This document shows, in pieces, positions 8,195-16,049 of a stretch of DNA of 48,140 nt (its first letter is position 1; every line of letters starts with the position of its first letter). Made by a program: the position numbers and the translations under genes. Under the pieces are notes generated by a model. It made no database searches. It saw nothing but the letters and a program-made list of their open reading frames with translations, and was not told where the DNA came from. The stretch is from Chloroflexota bacterium. Lineage in GTDB: Bacteria > Chloroflexota > Anaerolineae > Anaerolineales > Villigracilaceae. The stretch spans positions 1-48,140 of the forward strand of contig JAADGN010000154.1 in NCBI GenBank assembly GCA_013152325.1, in the 5' to 3' direction.

Positions 8195-8954
8195 ATGCCC
8201 AAACGTGACCTGGTCTTCAACCCGCCCTTGATGAACGCCGCCGGGATGCTCGGCTTTGCGCCCGACGCACGCGCCCCCATCCCGTGGGGCGAATTCGGCG
8301 CGTTCGTGACCAACCCGAAGCCGGGCAGCGCGCAAACCGGCCGCGGAGCCGGCCTTGCTCGAATTCCCGGGCGGGTTCCTGCTGCACAGCGGCCTGCCCA
8401 ATCCCGGCCTGCGGACGGCGATACGGCGTTACGCGCGGCGCTGGGCAGACTCATCCCTGCCGGTGATCGTGCATCTGATAGCCGCCGCACCCGACGAGAC
8501 AGGGCGCATGGTACAAGCTCTGGAAGGGTTGGAAAATATCCTGGCTGTGGAGCTGGGCTTCCCCCACGACGCCGCGTCGGACTGGGTTACCGCCGCCACG
8601 CAGGCCGCAACTGGCGAACTGCCGATCATCGTCTCGCTGGTATCCGAACAGGCGCTGACAATCGGCGCTCCAGCGATAGATGCCGGGGCAGCGGCGCTCA
8701 GTCTCGCACAGCCACGCGGCGCGCTGACAACTGACAATTCGTCACTGCTCACCGGCCGCCTGTACGGGCCAGGGCTGTTCCCGCAGACGCTGGAAACTGT
8801 CAGACGGCTGGCCGGGGAGGGGATTCCAATTGTCGGTGCAGGGGGTGTTTACAAACGGGAGCAGGCCGAGGCGCTGCTCGATGCGGGCGCGCTGGGGGTG
8901 CAGGTCGGCGCCATTTTGTGGAAGAATGCCAGCGCGCTTTCTTCCACAAAATGA
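8195..8954 (+). pseudogene. Dihydroorotate-dehydrogenase-like FMN protein, frameshifted
   Basis: Two reading frames are needed. The first (ATG 8195) encodes MPKRDLVFNPPLMNAAGMLG and continues to FGAFVTNP, like the start of class 1 dihydroorotate dehydrogenases. From about 8314 the homology moves to the +1 frame, with LLEFPGGFLLHSGLPNPGL and the phosphate-binding end GRLYGPGLFPQTLETVRRL and IPIVGAGGVYKREQAEALLDAGALGVQVG. One extra base near 8314-8325 explains the shift. After the break, the first frame is Arg/Gly-rich shadow sequence. The family's ExNxSCP catalytic-base segment reads ELGFPHDAA, so even repaired it would be a diverged enzyme, perhaps not PyrD. It could be a sequencing error rather than a dead gene. 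TATAAT at 8180-8185 is only nine bases before the ATG, so the transcript may be leaderless. Confidence 0.7.
8912..8953. terminator. Inverted repeat at the 3' end of the DHOD-like gene
   Basis: CATTTTGTGGAAGAA (8912-8926) and TTCTTCCACAAAATG (8939-8953) are a perfect 15-base inverted repeat spanning the last codons. It sits between two convergent genes. No T-run follows, so its role as a terminator is uncertain. Confidence 0.45.
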
Positions 8955-8963
8955 AACGGACGT

Positions 8964-9401
8964 CTAACGCTCCAACCAGATGGTGACCGGCCCGTCGTTG
9001 TGAATCTCAACCAGCATGTGCGCGCCGAATTCCCCGCTCTGTGTGGGGACGCCTTGCGCAGCCAGGTGTTCGGCGAAACGTTCGACGAGCGGCGCGGCGA
9101 CATCGGGCGCGGCCGCGTGGACGAAGGACGGACGCCGCCCCTTGCGGGTGTCGGCATAGAGCGTGAATTGCGAGACGACGATCGCTGCTCCCCCCGTATC
9201 CAAAATTGAAACGTTGGTCTTGCCCTGCGCGTCTTCGAAAATACGCATTTGGGCGATTTTCTCCGCCAGCCAACGGGCATCGGCGTCAGCGTCGTCCTGG
9301 CCGACCCCGACCAAAATGACCAGCCCCGGCCCGATCTCGGCCAGGGTGCGGTTTTCTACAGAAACTTTGGCTCGGCTGACTCGTTGCAGTAATGCGCGCA
9401 T
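8964..9401 (-). CDS. dtd: D-aminoacyl-tRNA deacylase
   Basis: The 145-residue protein is full-length DTD, which removes D-amino acids (and glycine from tRNA-Ala) mischarged on tRNA and works as a cytosolic dimer. The family signatures are present: MRALLQRVSRAKVSV at the start, SQFTLYADTRKGRRPSF in the middle (the SQFT motif) and HNDGPVTIWLER at the end (the GP-containing motif). It is the last gene of a run with trpS and a SelW-like gene, all in tRNA charging or redox. No clear Shine-Dalgarno site precedes the ATG. A strong hairpin stands nine bases upstream instead. Confidence 0.95.
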   Translation of the reverse strand: MRALLQRVSRAKVSVENRTLAEIGPGLVILVGVGQDDADADARWLAEKIAQMRIFEDAQGKTNVSILDTGGAAIVVSQFTLYADTRKGRRPSFVHAAAPDVAAPLVERFAEHLAAQGVPTQSGEFGAHMLVEIHNDGPVTIWLER

Positions 9402-9410
9402 TTTTTGTTT

Positions 9411-9440
9411 TGCGGGGGCGGACGGCCGTCCACCCCCGCA
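9411..9440. promoter_or_regulatory. Intercistronic hairpin between trpS and dtd
   Basis: TGCGGGGGCGGACGG (9411-9425) and CCGTCCACCCCCGCA (9426-9440) pair over 14 of 15 bases. No T-run follows on either strand. It covers the place where a ribosome-binding site for dtd would lie, so it may protect the RNA end or control dtd translation. Confidence 0.5.
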
Positions 9441-9449
9441 GTGGGGAAT

Positions 9450-10439
9450 TTAAGGTAACTGTACCGCCGCCCGAACTTCTTCCATCGTTTGCTCGGCGAT
9501 CTTGCGAGCGCGGTCGGCGCCATCGTGCAGCACGTCCCAGATATGGTCGGGGTTCTCCTCCAATTCGGCACGTTTGGCGCGGAAGGGTTCCAGATGCTTG
9601 TTCAGGTTGGCTGCGAAACGCTTCTTGCAGTCCACACAGCCGATACCAGCCCGGCGGCATTCGGTGTCGATCATCTCGACCTCGTCCGCCGGGGAGAAGA
9701 TCTTGTGCATCGAGAAGACGTTGCACACGTCCGGGTCGCCGGGGTCAGTGCGTTTAATGCGCTGCGGGTCGGTGACCATCTGCATGATGCGTTTCTGCGT
9801 CTCTTCGGGCGTGGCAGCCAGTTCAATGTGGTTATCCAGACTTTTGCCCATCTTCTTCTGACCGTCAATGCCCAAGACCTTGGGCACTTTGGTGGCCTTC
9901 ATCTGCGGTTCGATAAGCACCTTGGTCTTGTAACGGTAGTTAAAGGAACGCACGATCTCGCGCGCAAATTCGATGTGCGGCGCCTGGTCGATGCCAACCG
10001 GGACGGTATCCGCTTTGTAGAGCACGATATCGGCGGTCATCAGCACAGGATAGCCGACCAGGCCATAGTTCACGTTCTTCGGGTTCTGGCGCACCTTTTC
10101 CTTGAAGGTGGGCAGATCGGTCAGCTTGCCCAACGGCGTGACCATCGACAGGAGCGTATGCAGTTCGGTCACTTGCGGGACGTGAGACTGGACGAAAACG
10201 ATGCTCTCCTCCGGGCGGATCCCTGCCGCCAGCCAGTCGAGCGCCATCTCGTACGTGTTCTGACGCAGGTCCTGGGTGGTCTCGACGGTGGTCAGGGCGT
10301 GGATGTCCACGATGCAGTAGATCGTCTCGTAGTCATCCTGAAGCGCGACATAATTCTTGATCGCGCCCAAATAATTGCCCAGATGCTGACGCCCGGTCGG
10401 TCGGGCGCCGGAGAAAACGCGGCCCTTCTTTTTAGCCAT
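9450..10439 (-). CDS. trpS: Tryptophanyl-tRNA synthetase
   Basis: This 329-residue class Ic synthetase charges tRNA-Trp with tryptophan. The ATP-binding HIGH-type motif is PTGRQHLGNYLGAI (residues 14-27), and the KMSKS loop is KMGKS followed by LDN (about 195). Length and the LMTADIVLYKADTVPVGIDQ active-site segment are typical. Cys residues in CRRAGIGCVDCKKRF may bind metal, as seen in some bacterial TrpRS. The start at 10439 has CGAGGT upstream. It begins only 11 bases after the stop of the SelW-like gene, so both are on one transcript. Confidence 0.96.
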   Translation of the reverse strand: MAKKKGRVFSGARPTGRQHLGNYLGAIKNYVALQDDYETIYCIVDIHALTTVETTQDLRQNTYEMALDWLAAGIRPEESIVFVQSHVPQVTELHTLLSMVTPLGKLTDLPTFKEKVRQNPKNVNYGLVGYPVLMTADIVLYKADTVPVGIDQAPHIEFAREIVRSFNYRYKTKVLIEPQMKATKVPKVLGIDGQKKMGKSLDNHIELAATPEETQKRIMQMVTDPQRIKRTDPGDPDVCNVFSMHKIFSPADEVEMIDTECRRAGIGCVDCKKRFAANLNKHLEPFRAKRAELEENPDHIWDVLHDGADRARKIAEQTMEEVRAAVQLP

Positions 10440-10450
10440 AAAATACCTCG

Positions 10451-10687
10451 TTAAACAAGTTTGCGAACCAGGCCCACAACTTCGCCCGGCTCAGCATGAC
10501 GGTTGGTCTCAAGTTTGGAGTAGATCAATTTGCCGTTCACGGTGATCTCAAACTTCCCCCCATCGGAGGGGACTATGGTGATCGACGCGATATCCGGCTC
10601 AAAGTCCTTGAGCAGATCGGCCATCAAACTGATGGCGCGGTCGGTGTAATGTCAAACAGCACAGTAAACAATGGTGATTTCGAGCAT
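10451..10687 (-). CDS. SelW/Rdx-family selenoprotein (TGA read as selenocysteine)
   Basis: Reading minus strand from the ATG at 10687 gives MLEITIVYCAV, then an in-frame TGA (10654-10652, codon 12), then HYTDRAISLMADLLKDFEPD and on to the TAA at 10451. With TGA as selenocysteine the product is 78 residues. It carries the C-x-x-U motif (Cys9, Sec12) at the end of the first beta strand, the place of the CxxC/CxxU motif in Rdx (SelW/SelT/SelH) thioredoxin-fold proteins. The later GGKFEITVNGKLIYSKLETN matches the family's second conserved block. AGAGGA lies five bases before the ATG. A SECIS-like hairpin follows the TGA. The protein should be a small cytosolic thiol/selenol redox protein. It precedes trpS by 11 bases. 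Confidence 0.82.
10620..10636 (-). promoter_or_regulatory. Bacterial SECIS-like hairpin
   Basis: On the minus strand, GCCATC (10636-10631) and GATGGC (10625-10620) form a perfect six-base stem with the loop AGTTT. It starts 15 bases after the TGA, which puts the apical loop 21 bases downstream. The loop has G at its second position. Distance, loop size and the G all fit the published bacterial SECIS model (loop 3-14 bases, G in the first two, 16-37 bases from UGA). Confidence 0.72.
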
Positions 10688-10726
10688 ATTTTCCTCTTGA
10701 GGGTGTCACCTTTTAAATGTTAGAAA

Positions 10727-10732
10727 ATTATA
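10727..10732 (-). promoter_or_regulatory. -10 element for the SelW-trpS-dtd run
   Basis: The minus strand carries a perfect TATAAT 40 bases before the ATG of the SelW-like gene. No convincing -35 is seen at 16-18 bases. The region is shared with the divergent promoter of the FmdB-type gene. Confidence 0.45.
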
Positions 10733-10751
10733 ACACGCGGTGTCCAAACAC

Positions 10752-10780
10752 TTGTCAGGGCACACCGGGCGCGCTATAAT
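10752..10780 (+). promoter_or_regulatory. Promoter of the FmdB-type gene
   Basis: TTGTCA (10752-10757), a 17-base spacer and TATAAT (10775-10780), 35 bases before the ATG. Confidence 0.7.
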
Positions 10781-10815
10781 CACGTCTGTGATTTGAGAAA
10801 GTAGAGGTTAGAGCC

Positions 10816-11097
10816 ATGCCGATTTATACGTACCGTTGCGAAAATTGCGGTATCCAGTTCGACCGCCAGCAGAAATTCAGCGATCAACCGCTGGCCCGCT
10901 GCCCGGAGTGCAACAAGAAGAGCCTGCACAAAGTCTACGCTCCGGTGGGGATCGTCTTTAAAGGCTCCGGCTTCTATTCAACTGACAACCGCTCTCCTTC
11001 CGGGCAAAACGTGCGCTCGCACAAAGAGAGCGAGAGCAAAACAGCCGCCAAAGAGACCAAGTCTGAGCCTGCAAAGAGCAAAGGCGAAAAGAACTGA
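10816..11097 (+). CDS. FmdB-type zinc-ribbon protein
   Basis: This 93-residue protein opens with MPIYTYRCENCG and has a second Cys pair (RCPECNK), a CxxC...CxxC zinc ribbon as in the FmdB/CxxC_CxxC_SSSS family. The ribbon covers residues 1-45. A short Gly/Phe segment (VFKGSGFYSTD) and a Lys/Glu/Ser-rich disordered tail follow, as usual in the family. Members are often called regulators, but their role is not well established. The gene has its own promoter and terminator. It is the last gene before the tRNA-remnant boundary of the accessory region. Confidence 0.88.
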   Translation: MPIYTYRCENCGIQFDRQQKFSDQPLARCPECNKKSLHKVYAPVGIVFKGSGFYSTDNRSPSGQNVRSHKESESKTAAKETKSEPAKSKGEKN

Positions 11098-11116
11098 CAT
11101 CGCCGCCACATAAACA

Positions 11117-11148
11117 AAAAAATGCGCCTGATTACAGGCGCATTTTTT
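11117..11148 (+). terminator. Terminator of the FmdB-type gene
   Basis: AAAAAATGCGCCTG (11117-11130) pairs with CAGGCGCATTTTTT (11135-11148) around ATTA. A-rich and T-rich arms make it bidirectional. Confidence 0.9.
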
Positions 11149-11150
11149 AT

Positions 11151-11193
11151 TGGCTCCTCGCCCAGAACTCGACCTTGAAACCCGGCGTTTAAT
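11151..11193 (-). repeat. Degenerate copy of the 3' half of tRNA-Asn (att-like remnant)
   Basis: These 43 bases match the CCA end, acceptor, T-arm and part of the anticodon arm of the intact tRNA-Asn gene at 26494-26569 at 35 of 43 positions by eye. The first 11 bases are identical (TGGCTCCTCGC). Both copies are in the same orientation and both follow a T-rich terminator end. The T-loop is damaged, so it is not a working tRNA. It marks the left edge of the AT-richer TPR region and could be an old attachment-site duplicate. Confidence 0.6.
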
Positions 11194-11539
11194 CTTATTT
11201 TAGCCACCTTACAAACACTCAACTGCGCACTATGTACACTTTACTTGGTGCGAAATGTGGGTTAGAATGATTACACGGGTTTTTTGCGGGCAAGAAATCA
11301 TATTCCACATTTTGTACCCAAATATGTAGATTCGGGAATTCATTGGTTGTTTTGAGCGATTCCTGTACATTTTTTGCTTATCTAAACTGAGCTTCCGACA
11401 TATCCGGATTTGGTCGGAAGCGAGTTCGCCCTATTTTGGCCTATCCTGCGGCCATGCAAAGCATGGATGTGCGCTTGGACACGACACCGTAAGGTTTGAC
11501 AAAATAAACACCCCAAAAATACGCTTTACTTGGTATGGA
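11194..11539. other. Intergenic region with repeated operator-like motif
   Basis: There is no gene here. It holds three copies of a motif of about 24-27 bases around GGTnnnnAATGTGG: direct copies at 11235-11261 and 11520-11546 (23 of 27 identical) and an inverted copy at 11299-11322. A 9-base hairpin GCTTCCGAC/GTCGGAAGC lies at 11391-11399 and 11413-11421. TTGACA at 11496-11501 could be a -35 with a poor -10 inside the last motif copy. Confidence 0.5.
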
Positions 11540-12733
11540 ATGTGGGATATGAGACAGGGTAAGTATTTCACACAACAAATACAGCAGCTTGCCACTGAAA
11601 TTGGGTTTGCCCTCCAGTGGCAGGGACCTATTATTTTGCTTGCGATCTATCGTTCATCACACGTGCTTGACGATGCCGAAGCCAGCCTGGCGGCACAGTT
11701 GACGCCGCTGGAACAAGACTTGGCCTCGATCCACGTGCGAAGTGATTCGTTCAACATCGCTGAAATTATCGCGGAAACAGACCGAGAGAACAAAGTGTTT
11801 TCCATCGCTGATCTTGATCAGGGCGGGGGCGAAAATCATGCTGATGCATATCGGTCGTTGAATTTGCATCGCGAATATTTTATCGAAGAAAACATTCGCT
11901 GCGTGTTTTGGGTAACAGAACGAGAAGCCCAGCAACTCTCTTTGATCGCACCGGATTTTTGGGCTTTTCGTCATCGTGTCATTGACCTTGTGGGACATCG
12001 CGCCACACCCAACCGCTCCGCATCGTTTCAAGGGCTGGTATGGACAGAATGGCCTTGGCATGTTTTCAAGAACGACACGAAAACAGCCTTGACGTATCGT
12101 AAGCAGCTCCTGGAAAAACTGCCGGACAAGCCTGAAACGGCACTCATGCGCATTAATTTGTATGCGGAAATAGCTGGTCTACATGTGCAGGAGGAAAACT
12201 GGGCACAAGCCTTGGAGGCAGTAAAGCGCGGCCTGGACAGCATGCCTGCCGTAACGCTCCCTGAACTCGAAGCAAGATTGTTGGTCTGTTTAGCCATCAT
12301 ACTTCTTCAAATGGAGCACTATAGCCAGGCTCATGCAGCTCTTCAAAAAGCAGTGCTTTTAGCACCCGATCATGACGATGTTTTGACCCTTCTTGCGCAA
12401 GTAAACAGGCTGGAAGGGCGACGTTCTGAAGCCCTTGCTTATATAAAAAAGGCAATCCGCTTGCAACCAGAACGTGCGGCATCCTGGAATGAGTGTGGTA
12501 ACATTTATGCGGATTTGGGAAGAATAGCACAAGCGCTGGATGCTTATCAAAAAGCATTTGACATCTTCCCCGAACACGTGGTTCCTCTGATAAACAAAAG
12601 TGCTGTTTTAGCGTCAACGAACCGTTTGAATGAAGCACAGGAAGTGCTGGCTTTGGTTCCCGCTAACAAGATGGTGAACTTAAGAAGAATCGCAAAAAGG
12701 CGGGGTTTTGAATTTCTGGCGGAAATAAAATGA
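11540..12733 (+). CDS. TPR protein with shared N-terminal domain
   Basis: The 397-residue protein has two parts. Residues 1-170 form an alpha/beta-looking domain (WQGPIILLAIYRSS, then NIAEII, then REYFIEENIRCVFWVTEREA and APDFWAFRHRVIDL) that recurs at the N-terminus of the TPR protein encoded at 17783. It has no Walker A motif. Residues about 195-390 are tetratricopeptide repeats (AALQKAVLLAPDHDDVLTLL, AYIKKAIRLQPERAASWNEC, AYQKAFDIFPEHVVPL). No signal or membrane segment is present. The exact start is open: ATG 11540 lies inside a repeated operator-like motif and ATG 11549 is an alternative. It is 48 bases upstream of the histidine kinase, probably the same transcript. Function unknown; a scaffold or sensor input is plausible. 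Confidence 0.75.
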   Translation: MWDMRQGKYFTQQIQQLATEIGFALQWQGPIILLAIYRSSHVLDDAEASLAAQLTPLEQDLASIHVRSDSFNIAEIIAETDRENKVFSIADLDQGGGENHADAYRSLNLHREYFIEENIRCVFWVTEREAQQLSLIAPDFWAFRHRVIDLVGHRATPNRSASFQGLVWTEWPWHVFKNDTKTALTYRKQLLEKLPDKPETALMRINLYAEIAGLHVQEENWAQALEAVKRGLDSMPAVTLPELEARLLVCLAIILLQMEHYSQAHAALQKAVLLAPDHDDVLTLLAQVNRLEGRRSEALAYIKKAIRLQPERAASWNECGNIYADLGRIAQALDAYQKAFDIFPEHVVPLINKSAVLASTNRLNEAQEVLALVPANKMVNLRRIAKRRGFEFLAEIK

Positions 12734-12781
12734 AAAACTTTTTAGCAGAGTACTCTGCGTTGGAACTGGGTTAGCCCGTTT

Positions 12782-14932
12782 ATGTTAAGCCTGAAAGACA
12801 TCTTATTTCTCAATGTCCTTTTAGCCATTTTTCTTTCTGGCGTTATTTTCATAAAGCGAAAACTCGTTGGAAGCCAAAGCTTTTTGCTGCTGTCATCTGT
12901 GTTGCTGATATGCTATGTTGTGGATCTACTCTACACGTATCAAGTGTTCAATGAAGCCAAAATAGTTCTGGCAACTTTATACGTAGGGAATACAGTTGCC
13001 GCAACGTCTCTTCTCTTCTTCGCCTTGCAATATGCAAATCATCGTGCCTGGTTACAATTCCCGCGTTGGACACTCTTCTTTGTGGAGCCAATGATTTCTT
13101 TGCTAACAGTGGTCGGCCTTTCTGCAGAGACCAAAATTCAAGGAAACCTTTCGCCGAATCCCTCACCTTTGTTCTGGGTTTGGGACTACTTCCACAAATT
13201 CTATATTATCTCGATCCTGTTTCTCGCAATCGTCATCGTTGCGCCGCGCGTATCTTTAGGCATTGGAGCCTTACGACGGACATCGATCACAGTATTGGGG
13301 GCTTCTTTTGTTCCCGTAATTCCCTTAGCCTTAGGGTTTGGTATTACCCTTGAGCCTTTTCCTCTACAGATGTTCGCGTTTACCTTGAGTGGCATTGCCA
13401 TTGGCGTAGCATTGTTCCGCTCCAATGCCATTGATCTTATGCCTATCTCACGTCATCACATTGTGGAGAATATGCGTGAAGGCTGGATACTCTTGGATAG
13501 TCAGAACCACCTGATCGATGCAAACGCCTCCGCCGAGAAAATGCTGGATATTTCAAGAGCACGAATATACGGGGCAGACGCAAAAACGATCTTTGCTCCC
13601 TGGCCCAACATTATCAGGACCCTGGAAACCGGTCGGGAATTGGAGGCTAAAAGCTCTTTCACTGTCCACGGAGAGATCTTATACCTGCACGTCAGGGTAT
13701 TGCACATAAAAGACTCTACGGGCTTGATCACTGGACGCCTGATACTCCTGCGTGATTATACGGAACGTCGAAAAGCCGAAGTCGCCCGTCAACAAGCACG
13801 GGATGAAATGTTCAGTCTGCTACATTCAATTTCCGGGGCAGCCAGCCACTCCGAGAATATGAACGACTTTATCACAGCATCAATGTACCAGTTGGCATAT
13901 TCTTTTGCAAGCCAAATGACAGCGGTTTTCCTGAATGACAGGGAAGCTAAAGACGATCGTTTCCTGCTCGTTGCCCATCATGGTATCATGGCTAAACATG
14001 TGGAAAGTTTAGCTTTTCTGGATCGAAGATATGAACTTGTTTCGCAAGTACTGAAATCGCAAAAATCTCTTTTGATAAGTGACGTTCAAACCGACGCCCG
14101 AATTCCGGCTTTTCTCCGCAACGCTTTTGTGGGCAGCTTGCTTGTGGTCCCCATCATTGCCGAGGACGAATTCGTCGGTCTGATTCTCCTAACGCGTGAA
14201 AACAAGACATACAGCAACGACGAGATCGTCCGCCTTGAAATAGCAGCGGAGCAGGTCGGCTCCTTTGTACGAAGTGACCGCCGACGACACATTGCCAGCA
14301 CCCTGGCCGAACGTCAACGTTTGATCCGTGACCTGCACGATTCGGTCACCCAGCGACTGTACGCCCTCGTCATGACAACCGAGGCCGCCCATCTGGGTCT
14401 AAAGTCTGGAACGCTGTTGCAGCCGGGAGAAGTCATCGCACAACTTGGTTTTCATGCACGTCAGGCGCTAAAAGAAATGCGCCTGTTTTTGCACAAACTA
14501 CAACCCATTGACCTTGAACGGGATGGCTTGGCTGTCGTACTAATGCGCCGACTGGAAGCAGTTGAAGGTCGCGCCGGACTGGAAAGAGAGGTAGACATTA
14601 ATGAGAATATCGTTCTTGGCCCTGAAGAAGAACTCGCTTTGTTTTTTATTGCCCAAGAGGCCCTGAACAATATCCTTAAGTATGCCAATGCCAGTGCCAT
14701 CAAAGTGAAATTGAAAAAAGCCAAAGTCAACATTAGACTTGAAATCAGTGACAATGGGTGTGGTTTTGATGTAAAAAAAGTAAATCAGTTTGGTCTTGGA
14801 TTGAAAAACATGCGAACGCGTGCAAAGCAGATTGGTGCTAAGATGAAAGTAAGCTCAGCGCCAGGACAAGGTACAAAGATCACTGTACTGCTCAGGCACA
14901 AAAAGTCGCAGAATGATACCGAGGGAAAATGA
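12782..14932 (+). CDS. 7TM-PAS-GAF sensor histidine kinase (HisKA_3 type)
   Basis: The 716-residue membrane kinase starts with about seven hydrophobic helices (residues 1-215) like the 7TM input region of histidine kinases. A PAS domain follows (about 225-330, ILLDSQNHLIDANASAEKML), then a GAF domain (about 355-505). The dimerisation domain has the phospho-acceptor His519 in RLIRDLHDSVTQRLYALV, typical of NarL-partner kinases. The ATPase domain (about 620-705) shows EALNNILKYANA (N box), DNGCGFD (G1) and GLGLKNM (G2). It overlaps the response regulator by four bases (ATGA), so the pair is coupled. The signal is unknown. No good ribosome-binding site is seen at the ATG. Confidence 0.92.
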   Translation: MLSLKDILFLNVLLAIFLSGVIFIKRKLVGSQSFLLLSSVLLICYVVDLLYTYQVFNEAKIVLATLYVGNTVAATSLLFFALQYANHRAWLQFPRWTLFFVEPMISLLTVVGLSAETKIQGNLSPNPSPLFWVWDYFHKFYIISILFLAIVIVAPRVSLGIGALRRTSITVLGASFVPVIPLALGFGITLEPFPLQMFAFTLSGIAIGVALFRSNAIDLMPISRHHIVENMREGWILLDSQNHLIDANASAEKMLDISRARIYGADAKTIFAPWPNIIRTLETGRELEAKSSFTVHGEILYLHVRVLHIKDSTGLITGRLILLRDYTERRKAEVARQQARDEMFSLLHSISGAASHSENMNDFITASMYQLAYSFASQMTAVFLNDREAKDDRFLLVAHHGIMAKHVESLAFLDRRYELVSQVLKSQKSLLISDVQTDARIPAFLRNAFVGSLLVVPIIAEDEFVGLILLTRENKTYSNDEIVRLEIAAEQVGSFVRSDRRRHIASTLAERQRLIRDLHDSVTQRLYALVMTTEAAHLGLKSGTLLQPGEVIAQLGFHARQALKEMRLFLHKLQPIDLERDGLAVVLMRRLEAVEGRAGLEREVDINENIVLGPEEELALFFIAQEALNNILKYANASAIKVKLKKAKVNIRLEISDNGCGFDVKKVNQFGLGLKNMRTRAKQIGAKMKVSSAPGQGTKITVLLRHKKSQNDTEGK

Positions 14933-15585
14933 ATACGCCCATCAAAGTTCTCGTCGTGGAAGATCAGGCTGTGGTCAGGCAAGGATTAATTGCAATCCTC
15001 TCCTTCCACGCGGATATTGAAGTCATCGGCGAGGCCGAAAACGGCATCGAGGCTGTAAAGCTGGTAAAGCAGCTCGATCCAGACGTGGTTCTCTTGGACT
15101 TGGTCATGCCTGAACAGGATGGATTGACGACAATCCCAGAAATTGTGAAAATTGCGCCACAGACAAAGATCCTGATCGTGACCGGTTTTGGTGAAGCAGA
15201 CAGGGTATATCAAGCGATCAAATTGGGTGCTTTAGGGTATTTGCTAAAAGATTCTACGCATGACCAGTTCCTCAAGGCAATTTACGATGTTTCCAAAGGG
15301 GAGGCTTTTATTCCTCCATCTATCGCCTTACGCATGATCCGGGAGATCAAAGAAGTTTCCACTCCTCCCGAAACAGAGTCCCCGTTGACACAAAGGGAAT
15401 TGCAGACCTTGCGATTTATCGCCCAAGGGTTATCGAACCAGGACATCGCCAAGAAAATGGTGGTTCACGAGCGTACTGTTGCGAAATATGTCAGCAATAT
15501 TCTGAGCAAGTTACATTTGGTCAATCGGACACAAGCAGCCTTGTATGCGTTGCGAGAGGGACTAATTGACTTGGATGACCAATAA
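14929..15585 (+). CDS. NarL/LuxR-family response regulator
   Basis: The 218-residue regulator has a receiver domain (residues 1-120) with acidic pair E11-D12, phospho-acceptor D57 (VVLLDLVMPEQDG), and a Lys in GYLLKDST. The LuxR-type helix-turn-helix is near the C-terminus (about 153-212, LTQRELQTLRFIAQGLSNQD through VHERTVAKYVSNILSKL). Phosphorylated by the kinase encoded just upstream, it should bind DNA as a dimer. Targets are not known. The TPR gene promoter region with its repeated motif is one candidate. A terminator follows after about 35 bases. Confidence 0.95.
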   Translation: MNTPIKVLVVEDQAVVRQGLIAILSFHADIEVIGEAENGIEAVKLVKQLDPDVVLLDLVMPEQDGLTTIPEIVKIAPQTKILIVTGFGEADRVYQAIKLGALGYLLKDSTHDQFLKAIYDVSKGEAFIPPSIALRMIREIKEVSTPPETESPLTQRELQTLRFIAQGLSNQDIAKKMVVHERTVAKYVSNILSKLHLVNRTQAALYALREGLIDLDDQ

Positions 15586-15620
15586 GGTTCGAATGTTCTA
15601 GCAGCGGAAAGCTTCTTAGG

Positions 15621-15655
15621 CGTTCTGGGAAAAACAAACCCAGAGCGTTTTTATT
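15621..15655 (+). terminator. Terminator of the two-component operon
   Basis: CGTTCTGGG (15621-15629) pairs with CCCAGAGCG (15639-15647) with one G-T wobble, followed by TTTTTATTTT. Confidence 0.85.
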
Positions 15656-16049
15656 TTAAGCGCTGAAATACATGGCAGGGCCGCTGTGTATGGCAAGAAC
15701 GCCTTTATTCGCTGCTTTTTAGCCGCCTGTGACAGCACACAATTTCAGGTTACCACGATTTTTTGAGAGGCTGCGTCATCAAAAAATGGTCAAAAATGAC
15801 CAGAAAACATGGGGGCATTTTATCGCCTATCACACTGATTAAATGAACTCTACTTTTCGAGAACGGAGGATGGCTTAAATCAGGGCATCGGTGGTAGCCA
15901 AAAATATCAAAGAAGCGCCCCAGAAAACGATGTTTTTCTACGCATTTTTTCCCAGCAAAAGGGCGAAGCCAAAGAACCATCTTTATTCGGTTTTGTTTTT
16001 CTCATGAAACTCCTACAATAGCAGTGAAAACAAATTGGAGCCGGTTGGA
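15656..16049. other. AT-rich intergenic region before the MraZ-ATPase-TPR-ParB run
   Basis: About 400 bases without a gene I can support. A short open frame on the minus strand (15750-15980) has no ribosome site and no recognised product. TACAAT at 16014-16019 is a possible -10 about 30 bases before the next ATG, with no good -35. The start signal GGAG lies nine bases before the ATG at 16050. It may hold the remains of an older gene. Confidence 0.35.

Noticed and set aside
10496-10723. Plus-strand open frame of 75 residues
   Set aside because: It lies antisense to the SelW-like gene and has no ribosome site or known product; the minus strand explains the region better.
15750-15980. Remnant transposase on the minus strand
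   Set aside because: Short frame without ribosome site, inverted repeats or recognisable motif.
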